Part shown: positions 32,227-45,189 of the stretch, piece after piece
Position numbering within the stretch: position 1 is the stretch's first letter
Layout of the letters: every line of letters starts with the position of its first letter
Assembly: GCA_963921935.1 (NCBI GenBank)
Contig: OY998176.1
Span: forward strand, 167,768,445 to 167,832,444
Source: Galeruca laticollis
Taxonomy: Eukaryota; Arthropoda; Insecta; Coleoptera; Chrysomelidae
Length of the DNA: 64,000 nt
Direction: 5' to 3'
The notes under the pieces: model-generated
The model's input: the letters and a program-made list of their open reading frames with translations, nothing else
Database searches by the model: none
What the model was told of the DNA's origin: nothing
Position numbers and translations under genes: made by a program

Positions 32227-33568
32227 TGGAAGCCTATTCCAATTATCTAGCAATTAAGTTACTCAAATATCCAAATTTATTTAAAAAAATTTCTTGGATA
32301 ATAATTCTATCGAGGAGACATTAAAAAAAATAAGTCGGACTAAAATCAAAATCTTTAACATTTTGTTCAGGCTAATCTTGAATATATTTTATAACATTAC
32401 TAAATATTTCATAATTACACCAATAAAACTGCAGCTTTCCATACAACTCCCTTATTACGTTCTGTCAAACATTAACATAATTGTATGCCGGCTTAAAAAA
32501 GGACGCCCAATGATTAGTAGTGAGGCAGGTGCTTTTAACACATGCTCTAGTGATCAGCTGGTGTGATTCTATCTAATGTTCGAGTAAAAATATGTCAACC
32601 GTGGACTCGTAGAAGTTGATATTCAGCTACTTAGCAAATGACGCGTGGGTAAGCTCATCGTTGTTAATTTACGGAAACATTTGACAGAATTGTGTTCAGT
32701 TTATAAAGATATCCAATAAGATACAACAGTTCCTGAGAAAGATATTTATTTTCGAAATTCTAGATATGTGTACGATATATGTTAGAGTATGAATATCAGC
32801 GGAGGCGGTAAGAAATTATTTATACACTAAATCGACAAATTATTAACGCAAGTATAATCCATGAACGACAAAACTATGTGAGATAATATTATTCAACTTT
32901 TGATAGTATAATGTAGTATAAGTTATATCAGAGAAAAAAATATTTTATTTAATACTAACTAAGGATTTATACCACAAATTTCGAATGATTGTCGTCCCGA
33001 TTCATTAAATTATCAGGAAGTAGCAGTAAAAAATATATAATAGTTATTTGTAAAACGACTGTCACAATGACTCGTTTTGTAGTACGCGAGAAGTCACGAG
33101 TACTAAAGGAAGTCATTGCGACACAAGTTTTACATAACATTTTTTATAATTCGCATTTATTTAATAAAATAGAATTACGTATAATCCCTGTTTTAAAACT
33201 AGGAAGATTGGTTTGAATTTGAGTTGGTAATTCTGTACATTCCTGATTGGTCAGATCACAGATGGTTTTATTTTTATTCAGCACTCTTGACATATTATGA
33301 CATAATAATTGTGTAAATTGTAAACAAACTTTCATTCAAGCAAACAGAGGATGATTATTGGATTAAAAAAGAGCTTCTTCGTATATGCTTGTGGTCTATT
33401 TATATTATCTTAAGAACAGAATTATTTCTTCACATAGATATCGTGTAATTTATCCCAAAAATCGAACGTTATGTATACCTATATATTGATCCTATACAAT
33501 ATAAAAATAAACAATTGACATATCATTGATGAATAAACGTAATCGTACTTTGTTTATCAATATTTTTT

Positions 33569-33979
33569 TTCTACTTCCGTCACTAAAACCGCATTTAAAA
33601 CACGGGTTTGACATACGCAAAATAACTCTTTAAAAACTAGTGTTTAAAATGCGAAAAGTCACATCTCGTTTATCTTTTGTCTTTCAAACGTCACATCAAG
33701 TGTATCTTTTGTATGTTAACTTTTATGTTCCGTAATAATTTCGTTGTTATGTGTCATTTGATTTGTCAGTCAGCCGTCAGCCATCGTCTGTCATGCTATG
33801 AATATAATTTAATTTGTTCCTTCCTGCGGGCGAAGAAAAAGTATAGTAAGCACCTCGTGTTAAAGAAGTCTTTAGTCACTCGTTTCACAAAGCACGCACT
33901 CCGCTTTGCTCCACTAGTGCCTAGTAAAACTCGTGACTAAAGAAACCTTTTTGGCACTTGGTACTTAATATACTATAAT
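33569..33979. repeat. Dispersed 415-bp repeat, copy 1, containing a palindromic module (site 4)
   Basis: It matches the reverse complement of 61138-61553 over its whole length, e.g. CCGCATTTAAAACACGGGTT/CCGCAAACACGGGTT, TCGTTTATCTTTTG, GTCAGCCGTCAGCCATCGTC. At 33848-33966 it carries the nested inverted repeat AGTCACTCGTTTCAC...AACTCGTGACT seen at site 3. No gene. It ends in TACTTAATATACTATA. Confidence 0.85.
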
Positions 33980-34155
33980 ATATAATTCATTCAAATTTAC
34001 CTTTAAGACCATTTAATATAATAATTTGCTAGCTAGAACAACGCTAGATCATTCTATGATTTACTTCAAGGTTAAAGTCAAAAAAATATATATACTAATA
34101 CTACATACAAGAACCAATTGTATGACACTGAAAATTACTGAAAACGTGTTCAAAG

Positions 34156-34202
34156 AGACTTCATTGTGACACTGTAAACAATGTTATAATGAAGTCTCTT
34201 TT
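34156..34202. repeat. Hairpin with 15-bp arms
   Basis: AAGAGACTTCATT and AATGAAGTCTCTT pair around GTGACACTGTAAACAATGTTAT. It is too A/T-flanked to call a gene. Its role is unknown. Confidence 0.65.
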
Positions 34203-35639
34203 ATACGCGAATTATAAAAACGATAAATAAAACATTTCTAATGGTTAATAAAGGAACATTTCTATCTCTATTTATAATTGATCCACCTTTCCATGTTTAA
34301 TTAGGAAAACTGATTAAGAAATATGACAAATAATGTGGTTTGAAAATGTACTTCCCAGGAACACGACAGACTAGGAAACTCAAGAATAGACAGCCAATAT
34401 GTTAAATGTATTGTTTCTAAATACCTTGTAACAAAAATAAGCTCTAACGGCACCTACCATGAAAATTTTTTTAAAAGTAGGTATAATTATGGGAACAGCG
34501 ACGACAAAAATTGAATGAAAATTTGCATGGATTGAAATAGATAAACGATGTCGATAATATATAATTATTATCTTTAACTTATTTGAATTTACACTTTTGA
34601 AAATATCACAACCTTTAATATTATATCCATTCGCCTATTCAATCGTGTAATAATTTATGACGTTTGAATAAGAAATATCACTAATTAAAGTTGTTTATTA
34701 TTTTCTTCAGTCTTGATGAAAATTATTGCTGCGTCTACTGGAATTACGACAAGTTCAATGAACAAATTTCATTTGCTTGCTACAGTAGCAGTAGATAAGG
34801 CCTTAGTAGTCCTGATGCTTGTCCTTTCAAATCTTCTGGATAGGTAGAATTTTATATACTTTCCATCGGTCGAGATACAAATTTAGCCTAAATGGCAAAA
34901 ACTTTGTTCCAAAGTCACGGCTACTGTCAATTTAAATATACAGAAGTCGGTTTATTCACGTGTGTTATTTGCTAATAATTTTTTGATTAGGGTAGCCTAC
35001 AAAATATTTAAAATCAATTTTTTCATTGAGTTGGCTTCGGCATACAGGATTGACAGTAAAATGTCATCAGTGAGTACCTTATATAATATTACAAATAATA
35101 TGCATATTCTGTAAAACTGCTGCTTAATTCAATTGAATGAAAATGCCAACTGAATTACAAAAATAAAGGTGTCAATGTACTATTGTTGGTTGAATTTGAT
35201 TTTTGAGTGGGTAGATCTAGGTCCAATAATAAAAATGAGAGCTCTAAGGAAGAAATTTGGTTAATAATTTTTAGCCTAAAACTGCCTGTCTGCTGCGTAT
35301 ATCATTGATTAAGGAGTGTCTTTATTATACTACTTCACATTTTTTGGTTTTCTTTGGTACCAACTTTTGTTCAACTTCCATTATCTTTCACTCTGAATTC
35401 TCAATAACTTTCAAACATTCTCTCTCGATCGTTTCGTTGAATTTTCTATACTCTCTTTCTGTATTTTACATATTTGCTTTGTTAATCTACACGGTTATGA
35501 TTTTATAATATTTCCAAACTATTTCTTCTTAACAATATCGAGATTCAATTTAGCCAGTAAATCGCTACTTGAGTTTTATGCGCATTATATTGACCAAATA
35601 GTCACTTTTTTACGATATTCTTCATATTTTCATGTGCCC
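34203..35639. other. Non-coding interval
   Basis: AT-rich sequence. The open frame at 35305-35508 is low-complexity hydrophobic sequence without a motif. Confidence 0.5.
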
Positions 35640-37020
35640 TGTTAGTATCATCCGACGTTGGCGATCAACATAGCGAATACTTCACGGTCTTCTACTATGT
35701 GTAGGAGTTGTCTTGCATTTCGTATACCGATCCAATCTCTAATATTTTTAAGCGAAGGAACTTGTTTCCTTCCTACACCTCTTCAACCTTGAATTTTCCC
35801 ACTAATAATCAGTTTCATGGTCCTATAACAACTTCCTCTCAACACAGGGCCCAGATAAGACATTTTCATATGTTTGATTTCGTAACTCACTATCTTGATT
35901 AATTCTCTTAAGCACTTCTTCGTTGGTTATGCGTGCCGTCCAAGGTATTCTAAGAATTCGTGTTTTTATCCATATTTCTAATGCTCCTACTCGATTCATT
36001 TTTGACAATTCCAGGGTCCATGCCTCCACACCATACAACAGAACCGACCAAACATAACACTTTACCATTATTTGTCTCAATTCTTAGTTGAGGTATTAAT
36101 TTCATAGAAATGTTCTCATTCTTGTATAAGTTGTTTTCGTCATTGATATTTTGTGTTTAATTTATTTGTCTGGGTCCAGTTGGTCCGTTATGATGGTCTC
36201 CAGATACAAGAATTGGTGAACCGCTTAATTGAAATCTAGCACCCGGGTGTGGGTTACGGCTGCAGATTAAAAATATGGATTTATTGCCGTCAATTCTGAT
36301 GCACATCTAGTAGATACGATCCAGCATGATCTAAAAACCTTCGACGCTGTCTGATAAAATTACTGTATCGTCAGCACATTAAGTATTCCTCCATTTATTT
36401 TAATCTCATATGGTTGATTTTGTAGCGTTTTTCCAAATATTTGGTAAGAATATATTATATTGAATAATGTTGAAGACAGAATGCACCCTTGTCTCACTGC
36501 TCGTTCTATAGATATATCGTTGCTTAGATTATTCCCAGTTTTTACGTTTGTGGTTTAATTTCAGTATAGATTCCTAATAATACGTGAATTGTTGTCATCA
36601 ATACCTTTGTTTCCAATAATTTTTTATGTTGTACTCTATCGAATTCTTTTTCGAAATCCACGAAGCATATATAAACGTCCTTCCTTGGATCTCGACAGTT
36701 TTGTAATAAAACGCTGAGTGCGAAGAGTGCCTCTCTAGTTCCAAGTTCATCTCTAAAACCGAATTCTGTCTCTTCAAGATCTTCTTCGCAGCCTTGTTTA
36801 AATATATTGTGATTTATTCTAAGGAAGATTTTGAAGGTGTCGATCATAAGCCTTATCAGCCGACATTCTGAGCATTTCTCGCTTTGTGTTTTTTTCAGAA
36901 TTGCGACAAAGGTGGATTGAGCCAGTCTGAGTGAATCACTCCGGCACTGTACATTGCATTGAAAAGTTTTACTAGTACTTTCATGTTATCTTCGTTAAGC
37001 AATTTCAACCATCAGTTGAT
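35640..37020 (-). pseudogene. LINE reverse transcriptase fossil
   Basis: Reading the minus strand from 37020 downwards: KLFNAMYSAGVIHSDWL, KKHKARNAQNVG, then 36847-36542 with FGFRDELGTREALFALSVLL and DVYICFVDFEKEFDRVQHKK (motif A, catalytic Asp). ADDTVILSDSVEGF (motif C) is split by stops near 36370. 36080-35823 gives KCYVWSVLLYGVEAWTLELS and RILRIPWTARITNEEVLKRI, and the end reads KNIRDWIGIRNARQLLHIVE, DREVFAMLIANV to 35640. This order (RT, then the LLYGxEAWT and IPWTA segments, then a short basic tail) belongs to a common LINE type different from the RTE element at 1-2.6 kb. Many stops; the 5' half is absent. Confidence 0.8.
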
Positions 37021-37520
37021 ATTTCATCCGATTCGACAGCTTTTCTAGCTTTAGCATTACTTTACATTAAATTACTTTTTTTCAATTCGTCTTGTTTGGT
37101 ATCAAATTTCATGCAAATTCAATTAACTTCTGCTTCATATTCTTAAAAACTTTCAAGCTTTCACTCGTCGATTTTTTTGTTAAATTTTTGTTTAACTCTC
37201 ACACATTCACATTATTTCATAGGTTATAAGCCTAATATTTCAAAACTATTGTCCTCAATTTCCATTTTTGATTTCTCCCTTAACTATTTATTGACGATTC
37301 GCATCATTTCAAAATAATTATCTTCAATCTCATAAAGAACATAATTAAAGGCTACATTAGACAGACTGAAGACAAACCATTCATGAGTTGATTGATTAAA
37401 AATTTATGTATATGAATATGTATACCTTTCATTAATATTAGATTTAATTTAACAATTTATACAATTATATTAGCGGGTTGATTTTCGAATTCAAATGATT
37501 CCTTATTAGTGGTATTAGTA

Positions 37521-38719
37521 CACTAATGTGCACAGAAAACATTTCAAAATTTCGATTAAGTTTTAGGCTTGATAGCTATTTTATTTTTAGTCCGACTTGA
37601 AAGATTTTTCTATAGAATTGTAGGTACGAGTATCGACTTTAACGTTTCTTTTCTCAATCTTAAGTAACGTTGGTTATTTCACTTATTATACAAGGATAAT
37701 TGAAATATTGTTTTTTTCTCTATAATTTCAAAACACCCTGTGGAATAACCAAGTAGCAAAATTATTTTAAAGTACCAGTTTTCATTTAGAGTCATCTATT
37801 CTTTAAATTTTGTTTTTGGTTCATGTCAATGCATGCACTCAGTCTCACACAAATGCAAAATTATCTTGGTTATCACTAATTTAAATTTTTCCGTAATTTA
37901 TAATGCAATATAAATTCAAAATATTTTTAGAAGGTGGCTGTTTCTTTCATTGTTTCAAAATTTATTGTCAGTTTGACAGTAATTTTGTGTATTTGCAATG
38001 GTTTTAATTGCTGAAAATTGTGCAAAAGCTGTAGCTTTAGTGGATGACGGGCTAAATTGTTGGTATGTGGCCAGAGTACTGATACCAACCCCGCTCTGAC
38101 ATCGGAATAGTAGTTAACCGCTTTAGAGAAACGGGTAAAAATACACGAAGGACGTATAGTGGTGGGTAACGCAAGACTGCAGCAATTGATGACCGGTTTC
38201 TTGTTCTTAAAACTCTTCGCAATTGGCGGTTGACTTCAGTACAGACGAAAAATCAAGTTTGGGGTGAAAATATCAGTTCTTGGACCGTTGGTTGAAGATG
38301 ACAGGATGTCGTTTTAAAGTCTTGCCGACTAGCAGCAGGCCCTAGATCAATCCCCCGTCATAGAGTAGCAAGATTACAATTTGCATTTGTGAGAGACTGA
38401 ATGTACGCATTGACGTGAACCAAAAACATAATGTAAAGAATAGATGACTCTAATTGAAAACTGGTATTTTAAAATAATTTTGCCACTTGTTTATTCCACA
38501 GGGTGTTTTGAAATTATAGAACAAAACAACATTTCGATTATCCTTGTATAATATGCGGAATAACCAACGTTACTTAAGATTGATAAGAGACACGTTAAAG
38601 TTAATAGTTGTACCTACAATTCTATAAAAACATATTTCAAATCGGATTAAAAATATAGTAGTTATCAAGCCTAACCTTAATCAAAATCTTGAAAAGACCG
38701 TTTTCTGTGCACATGAGTG
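37521..38719 (+). mobile_element. Tc1-like element with 345-bp terminal inverted repeats
   Basis: The ends are CACTAATGTGCACAGAAAAC (37521) and its complement GTTTTCTGTGCACATGAGTG (ending 38719, allowing one mismatch), each flanked by TA, the target duplication of the Tc1/mariner superfamily. The inverted repeats extend inward to about 37865 and 38372. They include AACGTTGGTTATTTCACTTA and ATTTCAAAACACCCTGTGGA on the left, with matching complements on the right. The unique middle (about 37990-38400) encodes only the N-terminal DNA-binding part of a transposase. The catalytic region is missing, so the element is non-autonomous. Confidence 0.9.
37998..38400 (+). pseudogene. Tc1-like transposase DNA-binding fragment
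   Basis: It reads MVLIAENCAKAVALVDDGLN, CWYVARVL, then after a frameshift VVNRFRETGKNTRRTYSGG and KTAAIDDRFLVLKTLRNWRL, TSVQTKNQVWGENISSWTV. This is the paired helix-turn-helix part of a Tc1-type transposase. The DDE region is deleted between this and the right inverted repeat. Confidence 0.75.
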
Positions 38720-39740
38720 TATTAGTTAAAATACTTTTCTCTTATATCTAAACAATTTAAGTGTTTTGTAATTTAAATGGTGGTAGTCTTTTATTGTTTT
38801 ATCTTGTATTGTTTTTCTACAGTAAGTGTTATAATATGTATTTGCGCATCGGGTAATTAATTCATCGTAATACTATTGTGCAGTGTACTAAATTACTGTT
38901 TTCTTCTTGTTTTTTCTTAGGATTAGTTGTTATGTATAAGTGCTACTTTACTATATTAGTTTACTGATCTCATTGTTATAATATACTGATACAACTGTTG
39001 AATAAACTTTCACATGCCTTGATTAAATGCTACCCATGCGCAATAACTAGTGGGTCATCAATGGTTTCTATGTTTATTAGATGTAACATTGCATTTTGTG
39101 AGCTAACAATAAAGGATTACTATTATTTTAACCCCATTTTCAATAGGTCTATGTTTTCTCAGCCAACTACCACATGATTGTTATTAGATTTTGAGTAAAT
39201 TCCATTCAAATGTAGTTTCCAATTTTAGTATATATCGAAACTACCGGTGATCTACTTATATCATTGCTGGTTTTTAATACTAGAATTTTATTCTCAGATG
39301 ATTAGTTGTCTTATATGGTTGGAGTTAGTAGAGATTATGATTATAAATAGATGTATGCAGTGAGGCTTATTCAAAGGGACTACATTTCTGTTTATTCGGT
39401 TTCTACCTTTTAGTATTATAGAACATTCTTGACTAAGCTTCTCTACACTTCTTTTTTTAAGAAGTTATACCAGAAACTAATTTCAGGTCTATAAAAGTGA
39501 AACAACACCATTAAAGTATTTCCTTTGTTCTTTCTATTATATTGCGAATCAAATTTCGATATTTCTAAAGTACTCTTTTACATTGTTGTTTTTATAACCT
39601 AAGATTATTTTTGTTCATATCTAACAAATAAAGTCCAATCAATTTTTTTGAGAACCTTCTGCTTCTAGCCACACTATAAAAACATATATTATCACATAAA
39701 TTGACTGTCTCGACCCTTACTTCGTGAAATATGCTCATAT
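38720..39740. other. Non-coding interval
   Basis: AT-rich DNA, nothing recognisable. Confidence 0.5.
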
Positions 39741-39939
39741 TAGTGTTTTTAAATGAAACTCAAGGTCTCTAGTTAATTCCACAATATAATACAAGTTATG
39801 AAAATTCTAAAAAATTGACAATTGTTTCGATAAATCAATATCATCAATATCGAAACAATTGTCAATTTTTTAGAATTTTCATAACTTGTATTATATTGTG
39901 GAATGAACTATAGACCTTGAGTTTCATTTAAAAACACTA
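39741..39939. repeat. Near-perfect 199-bp palindrome (full-length copy of the hairpin repeat)
   Basis: The left arm TAGTGTTTTTAAATGAAACT... and the right arm ...AGTTTCATTTAAAAACACTA are complementary over about 92 bp with two mismatches, around a loop of roughly 15 bases (AATCAATATCATCA). Each arm contains TTCCACAATATAATACAAGT and AAAAATTGACAATTGTTTCG. Half-copies occur at 2611, 3425 and 63745. The sequence TATTATCACATAA occurs 41 bp left of the palindrome and at its right edge. Confidence 0.9.
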
Positions 39940-40150
39940 TTATCACATAAGTTAATAATGAATATAACGTAAATGTATGTTTCACCGACCTATAAAATAA
40001 GGACTGAAGTGACTTGAACATGATTGTTTTATTATGTAGTTGTTTCAGATACATGTATTTGTATGTTAAAGGTATGATTTTATTTTTATTTACTTGTATT
40101 TCCAAAGAAATATAATAGAAAGATTTTGCAAATCTTTAAAATTGTCCATA

Positions 40151-43100
40151 ATACCGACCAGTTCTACATGTATTACCGACCTAGGCACCAAAGAATGTTA
40201 CAAAATCAAAATACACCCTTCCAAATATTTTTATTTGACAATTTTTGATGAATTTTTGCAAAGAAGATATTAAATTCTTGAAATATAAATTTAAACAAAT
40301 GGAATTATAATTCATTATTCTTCTAAATTATAGCGAAAGTGTTCAATTTCATGAACTGAATAAACTCCTCGGTTGTTTATTGAAACTGGGGGATTAATGA
40401 CAGCTTTTATATCAGTCTCATTATAGGGCAAAATGTCGTCCCTTGTCATTTCCAGTTACCACCACTTCTAGCCATAGTTTTTACCAAGATCTCATCATTA
40501 TCCTTTCCAACAACAAGGCCCGGAAAATGTTCATTTTCATATACTACTATAACGTACTCTCCATCCTTACGCTTAGGAATTATTTTACTTAAACCTTCAG
40601 TTTTGGACTTTTTCACTTTACTTGGCGTTTTTGCCATTTTTCTTTTCTCAGCTCTTTCTACTTTTTCTTGCTCCTTTTTCTTTTTCTCCATATCTATCTT
40701 TTTTTGATATGCAATAAATTGTTCAGAAGTAGCCACTATTGGGGTAAGTCTTTTTGATAATTTTTTAGCCTTCTCATTTTTAGTATCATCAGGCCAGTAA
40801 AATGATTTTTTGAATGAGGTGGGTATATTTTTTAAAGGGGAAGGTAAGCATGGATCACGATTTTCTTTGTCTATAACGGATGATATGCTCTCGTTATATT
40901 GTGTATCAATTTTTAGAGGAGTTGTTAGGTCAGAGTGGTGGACAGACTCTAGACTAAAGTTTTCTATGGTAGTTTCTGTTACGCTTTCTTTTTGTTGTGT
41001 ATCAGTTTACGTTGGAGTTCTTACATCAGAGTGATTGGCAGGTTCAAAACTAATATTTTTTATGGTAGTTGTGGTTTCTGCTTCTGCAGAGTATGTTGTA
41101 GGAATTTCAGATTGAATTTATACTGAATTGGAATTATTTATATCACTTTTCTTTAGGCATTAATGTATTAAGTTGTTTTTTAGATATTAACACTACTCCA
41201 TCCACTTCAACATCTAAATCTAAAATTCCTTGATTTTCTAGCCACACTGTATCATCAATGTTAATTTCTTCCATTACCTGTATATAATCAGAATCAGTTG
41301 TTGGCATGTTGGCTTCTAATGTAAGGTTATGATCTACTTGGGTGATATCCAGTTTTTCACCAAATTCTTGATTAACTTTTTTCCAAAAATTAAATAAATT
41401 TTCGTCTTTGATGTGGCCTTTCCATTGATTACCAGATAACTTAAATTCCTGCAAAGTTTCTTGATATATTATTTCTCCTATACCTTTGAGAAACTTTTCA
41501 TAATAATTCATTCCTTCAGATAATTTAGAGACACTAGTATTTGGAATTGCCTCTGCATTGGTAACTGTAACTTGATCGATCATTTTTCAATAGTCAGTAT
41601 TATCTGCACTAAAGGGGTACAATCGACAAGTTCTAAAGCCATTTTTAATTATTTCTTCTGTAACGACCTCTTTATGACAGATGTCTACTTGAGAACAAAA
41701 AATTTCCCGATTTAATTTTTGCTTATTATTATCTATACGCCATTCTTGTATAAGTTTTTTCCAGAACTTTTCAACTGGATGAAATACAGCTACGTCTAAG
41801 GGCTGAAGATAATGTGTCGAATTAGGTAGTAGGGCGATCAGAAAAGTATACCTTTCTCCCTGCAAAATTTCAAAAGCGGTAAAGTGAGATGGGAGGAATG
41901 TCCGTCCAGGAATAAAATAACTGGGAGCGATATTTTATTCCCGATCAGCCAGGAGTAAAACACATTTAACACATACTCAAAAAAATTTTCTCCGGTCATC
42001 CAACCTGTGTCGGACCGCCCTATTCCCCAATTTACAGGCATTTTTAAAATGATGTTGGACGGTATTCTTTTATATGGCAAAAAAATTAATGGAGGTTGTT
42101 TTTTTCTATCTGCGGATATTGTGACCAAAACAGTTAGACATTCCTTTTCGTCATTATGTATCCTATTGTAAACTTTTTTTGAACCTCTTCTAACTAAAAC
42201 CTGTTTTCTTTTGGCGTCAAAAAGTTTCGTGATAAATAAATATCCTGTAAGAATCAAGCAGAATCTCATCTAATTGGTGTTCGGTGATGTCATTTTGAAC
42301 TCGCATAAACCAGCTGCGTATATCTTGTTCGATTATGTTAGCTCGGCATTTGGTTTGATTTTGCGAAACTCGATTAGCTAATTCAGGATGCCTTGCCAAG
42401 AAACCTTCGTACCAATGACGTCCTGGTATCCCATTTTTGAAAGGATTTGGCCTCTGAAGCTGCTCAACCAAATTAGTTACACTTTCTACTAGTTGACTTC
42501 GAGTTACAGGAAAACCAACACTTCCTAAGTATAAGATTCATTCAACTACTGTTTCCTCTTCGACATTAGTAAGTACAGTATGAGCGCCACTCGTAGAATT
42601 TGGGTCATATTTATTACGGATTTTGTCTATTAATGTTGTTTTAGGTACTTTAAATTATTTGGCTACTTTTCTGATACTCATTCCTGCACTTATTTGTTTA
42701 AGGGCATTTTAAATGCTTCATCCGAATAATTTTTTCTTTTTTTTTCCATTTTAGATCTGGAAATAATAGCTATTTTCAAGCTGTGTATTATCAAACTTAC
42801 TAGGTCGGTAAAAGAACCGAGTTTCACCTATCACCGACTACTAGATCGATAATAGGAATACTCCCAATTTAAGCAGCCTTTGGCCGACCACAAATTAATT
42901 GGTATCTTTTCATAAAAATATTACTTAATTTTTTGTAATTTACGTAAGTATAGCATACAAAAGTAATTTTCCGTTATTAACATGTGCTGTTATCGCTTAC
43001 AAAAATAACGTAAGTTATCGGATATAATTTTCACTCAAATAATATAATTGTTCAACCATAAACCTGAAGTATCTGAAAATATTTATATTATTTAATACTT

Positions 43101-43261
43101 TAATTGCAACTTTTTCAACGGTCGGTAATACATATTGATGATATAGTGACATTAACAAAAGGCAAAATATTATTTGCTTCTTCATTTTGTGAAGGGGTTT
43201 TTTAATATCGACTAAATTAAAAGGTTTACTAATTCCCTGATACGGACCGCCCGGTCGGTAT
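40151..43261 (-). mobile_element. pogo/Tigger-type DNA transposon with ATACCGACC ends
   Basis: The left end reads TA-ATACCGACCAG (40149) and the right end is its complement CCGGTCGGTAT-TA (43251-43263), with TA on both sides, as in pogo elements. The ACCGAC word recurs near the ends: 40153, 40175, 42804 (inverted), 42833, 43121 (inverted) and 43254 (inverted). Such subterminal repeats are usual transposase-binding sites. The interior is a decayed pogo-type transposase on the minus strand. Length is 3.1 kb. Confidence 0.8.
40330..42752 (-). pseudogene. pogo/Tigger-type (DDE_1) transposase, decayed
   Basis: N-terminal MEKKRKNYSDEAFKMPL (psq-type helix-turn-helix, with stops) is followed by the CENP-B-type domain in 42471-42217: IPGRHWYEGFLARHPELANR. 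The catalytic part (42269-41838) has TVLVTISADRKKQPPLIFLP, WGIGRSDTGWMTGENFFEYV and PVILFLDGHSSHLTLPLLKF (second Asp). 41865-41587 has LLPNSTHYLQPLDVAVFHPV (third Asp) and GFRTCRLYPFSADNTDY. The first Asp region is lost in a frameshift near 42250. A C-terminal domain follows far downstream: 40736-40446 EYVIVVYENEHFPGLVVGKD and MARSGGNWK, then VINPPVSINNRGVYSVHEIE to about 40330. That closing domain recurs in pogo-type transposases of insects; its function is not known to me. Confidence 0.82.
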
Positions 43262-43269
43262 TAGAGACG

Positions 43270-45053
43270 GTTTATTTTACTATGAACGTTTTACCGTTTG
43301 TAGAAATTTGCTGCATCATAACAAATAAATAACATATTTTAATTTATTGTCGTATTTGTTAGAGTTTGTGGAGTATATATATCAAAATTTTAATAAATTG
43401 CATACCTGACTTGTTTAATAGAAGGCTATTTAAATTTACACTCAAATAGGATTCTAGGTTAAGCTGGATGGCATAAACGTGCTGTCTGCGTTAAGAACGT
43501 CTCTGTACTAAAAAGTTAGACTAGATACGCGCCAAATCGTATAAAGGCGTGATTATTTAAGAATGGGAGTATCGGATACTAACGGTCATTATTTGATATT
43601 AAGTACCGAATTATATATGTACCTTGTAACTAAGTGAAAATAGGACCTACAGCCACTTCAAACTCCTAATGCAATCACAAAACATTGACAAATTACTAAA
43701 CTCAGAAGCAGTATCAACGGATAATTTTCAATATTACCATATTCTGTTCGAAACACTGTTTTAACCGAATATTTATTATATCGTAGTCACCATGGAAATT
43801 TGACTTGTTGATATTTTGATTCTGCTAATAAGAGTATAGAAGTTCCATCACAGAAGAAGACATGTCATATGTCTGCTAAATATTTTGATCACTAATAGTT
43901 ATAAAAATAAAGAAATTAGGCATTATGTATGAAAAAAATTATTTGGCTCCTGGAAATAGGCTCATTAATTTGTTTCCCATGATTTAATACTCCTTGAGGT
44001 TACAGAAGAATAGGACACTTAGGAAATGATAGCGGGTTCAAATTTACTAATTGTCTTGAAACCATGTTCATTGTAAAATTGCCTCAAATCTTATGAATAC
44101 TCATGTTCGATGCCTTCTTGTTAATTTTATGTATATTTTGTATAGTTTTTAACTTAGTCTTATTTCTTTTACTACGTCCAAAGCTCCTGATTTGCATGAT
44201 TTCCTAGTCTAAAAAAGTGACAAACAATTTTATTTTTTATGAGTTGCTTTATCAGTTTTATAGTAAATACGTTGACTTTGTAATTCTACCATTTATCTTT
44301 GTCTCACTTATTTTTGCTTCCATATCTCCAACCAATCCATTTGTAAATATAATTTATTGTTCTCATCATTTGAAAACTCAAGATGTTTTTCCAATATTTG
44401 TATATCTTCCAATTTTATAATAATTTTTCACTCACAATCATTAGAAGGCTACGAATTATTCAAATAAGACTAACATGCCTTCTCAATGTCTAGTAAGGAT
44501 CGTTTAACCTAACAAGTTCGCAATTGTACATTTGTTAGTAATGTCTTGACGGACTACCAATAATACTACGCCGTCTCCTTCAGCAACAATATAAAGCCCT
44601 CGCTGAAAGACATTCTAAGTTTCCCTAGTGAGTTCACTGAAAACTATTACAATGTCTGGAGGCATTAACCTTTATAACAAATTATACCCAATGAGCCTTA
44701 ATATTAATGAAGCAACCATAGTATTGCCATACTATAGTTATCCAGATACTCAAGTAAGATTCTGAATACAAGGTGTAACTGAAAATTGGTATAACTCACT
44801 ACTGTTTCTGCAAAAGAATTTCCATTACATTAATTGTTTATTCTATATTCGAGTAGCGTATTAGTGAATAGGGAATATGTGGCTATAGTGGCCACCCTAA
44901 GGTTCAAAAATCTGATAGTAAATAAAAAGCAATATGATGATAAAATCAAGTACCCAATACAGCTCAACTATCATTATAGTGATATTAAAAAAGTTACTCA
45001 ATTTAATTTAATATTTTTTTATTTACAAATTATTTTGCAAAATATATGCAAAT
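43270..45053. other. Non-coding interval
   Basis: AT-rich sequence. Small open frames (44217-44420, 44834-45175) lack motifs. Confidence 0.5.
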
Positions 45054-45088
45054 GGCCACTTCACCCCTCACAGCGGGGAAAAGTGGCA
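45054..45088. repeat. Short hairpin GCCACTT...AAGTGGC
   Basis: GCCACTTCACCCC and GGGGAAAAGTGGC form an imperfect stem around TCACAGC. It lies just downstream of the Tigger-type transposase tail (minus strand) and may be a terminal or subterminal sequence of that element. I found no matching end on the other side. Confidence 0.4.
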
Positions 45089-45189
45089 ATCCATATTTTG
45101 GGGCAGAGTCACCACCATAAAATATATTGTAAAACAATACCACATGTGGTTCAACAGTACTTTAGGATTTATTAGTTTATTACACATAA

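Noticed and set aside
35305..35508. Small membrane protein
   Set aside because: Hydrophobic only because of T-rich composition; no conserved pattern or start context.
36542..36847. A separate host reverse transcriptase gene
   Set aside because: The sequence continues into LINE motifs on both sides and is full of stops.
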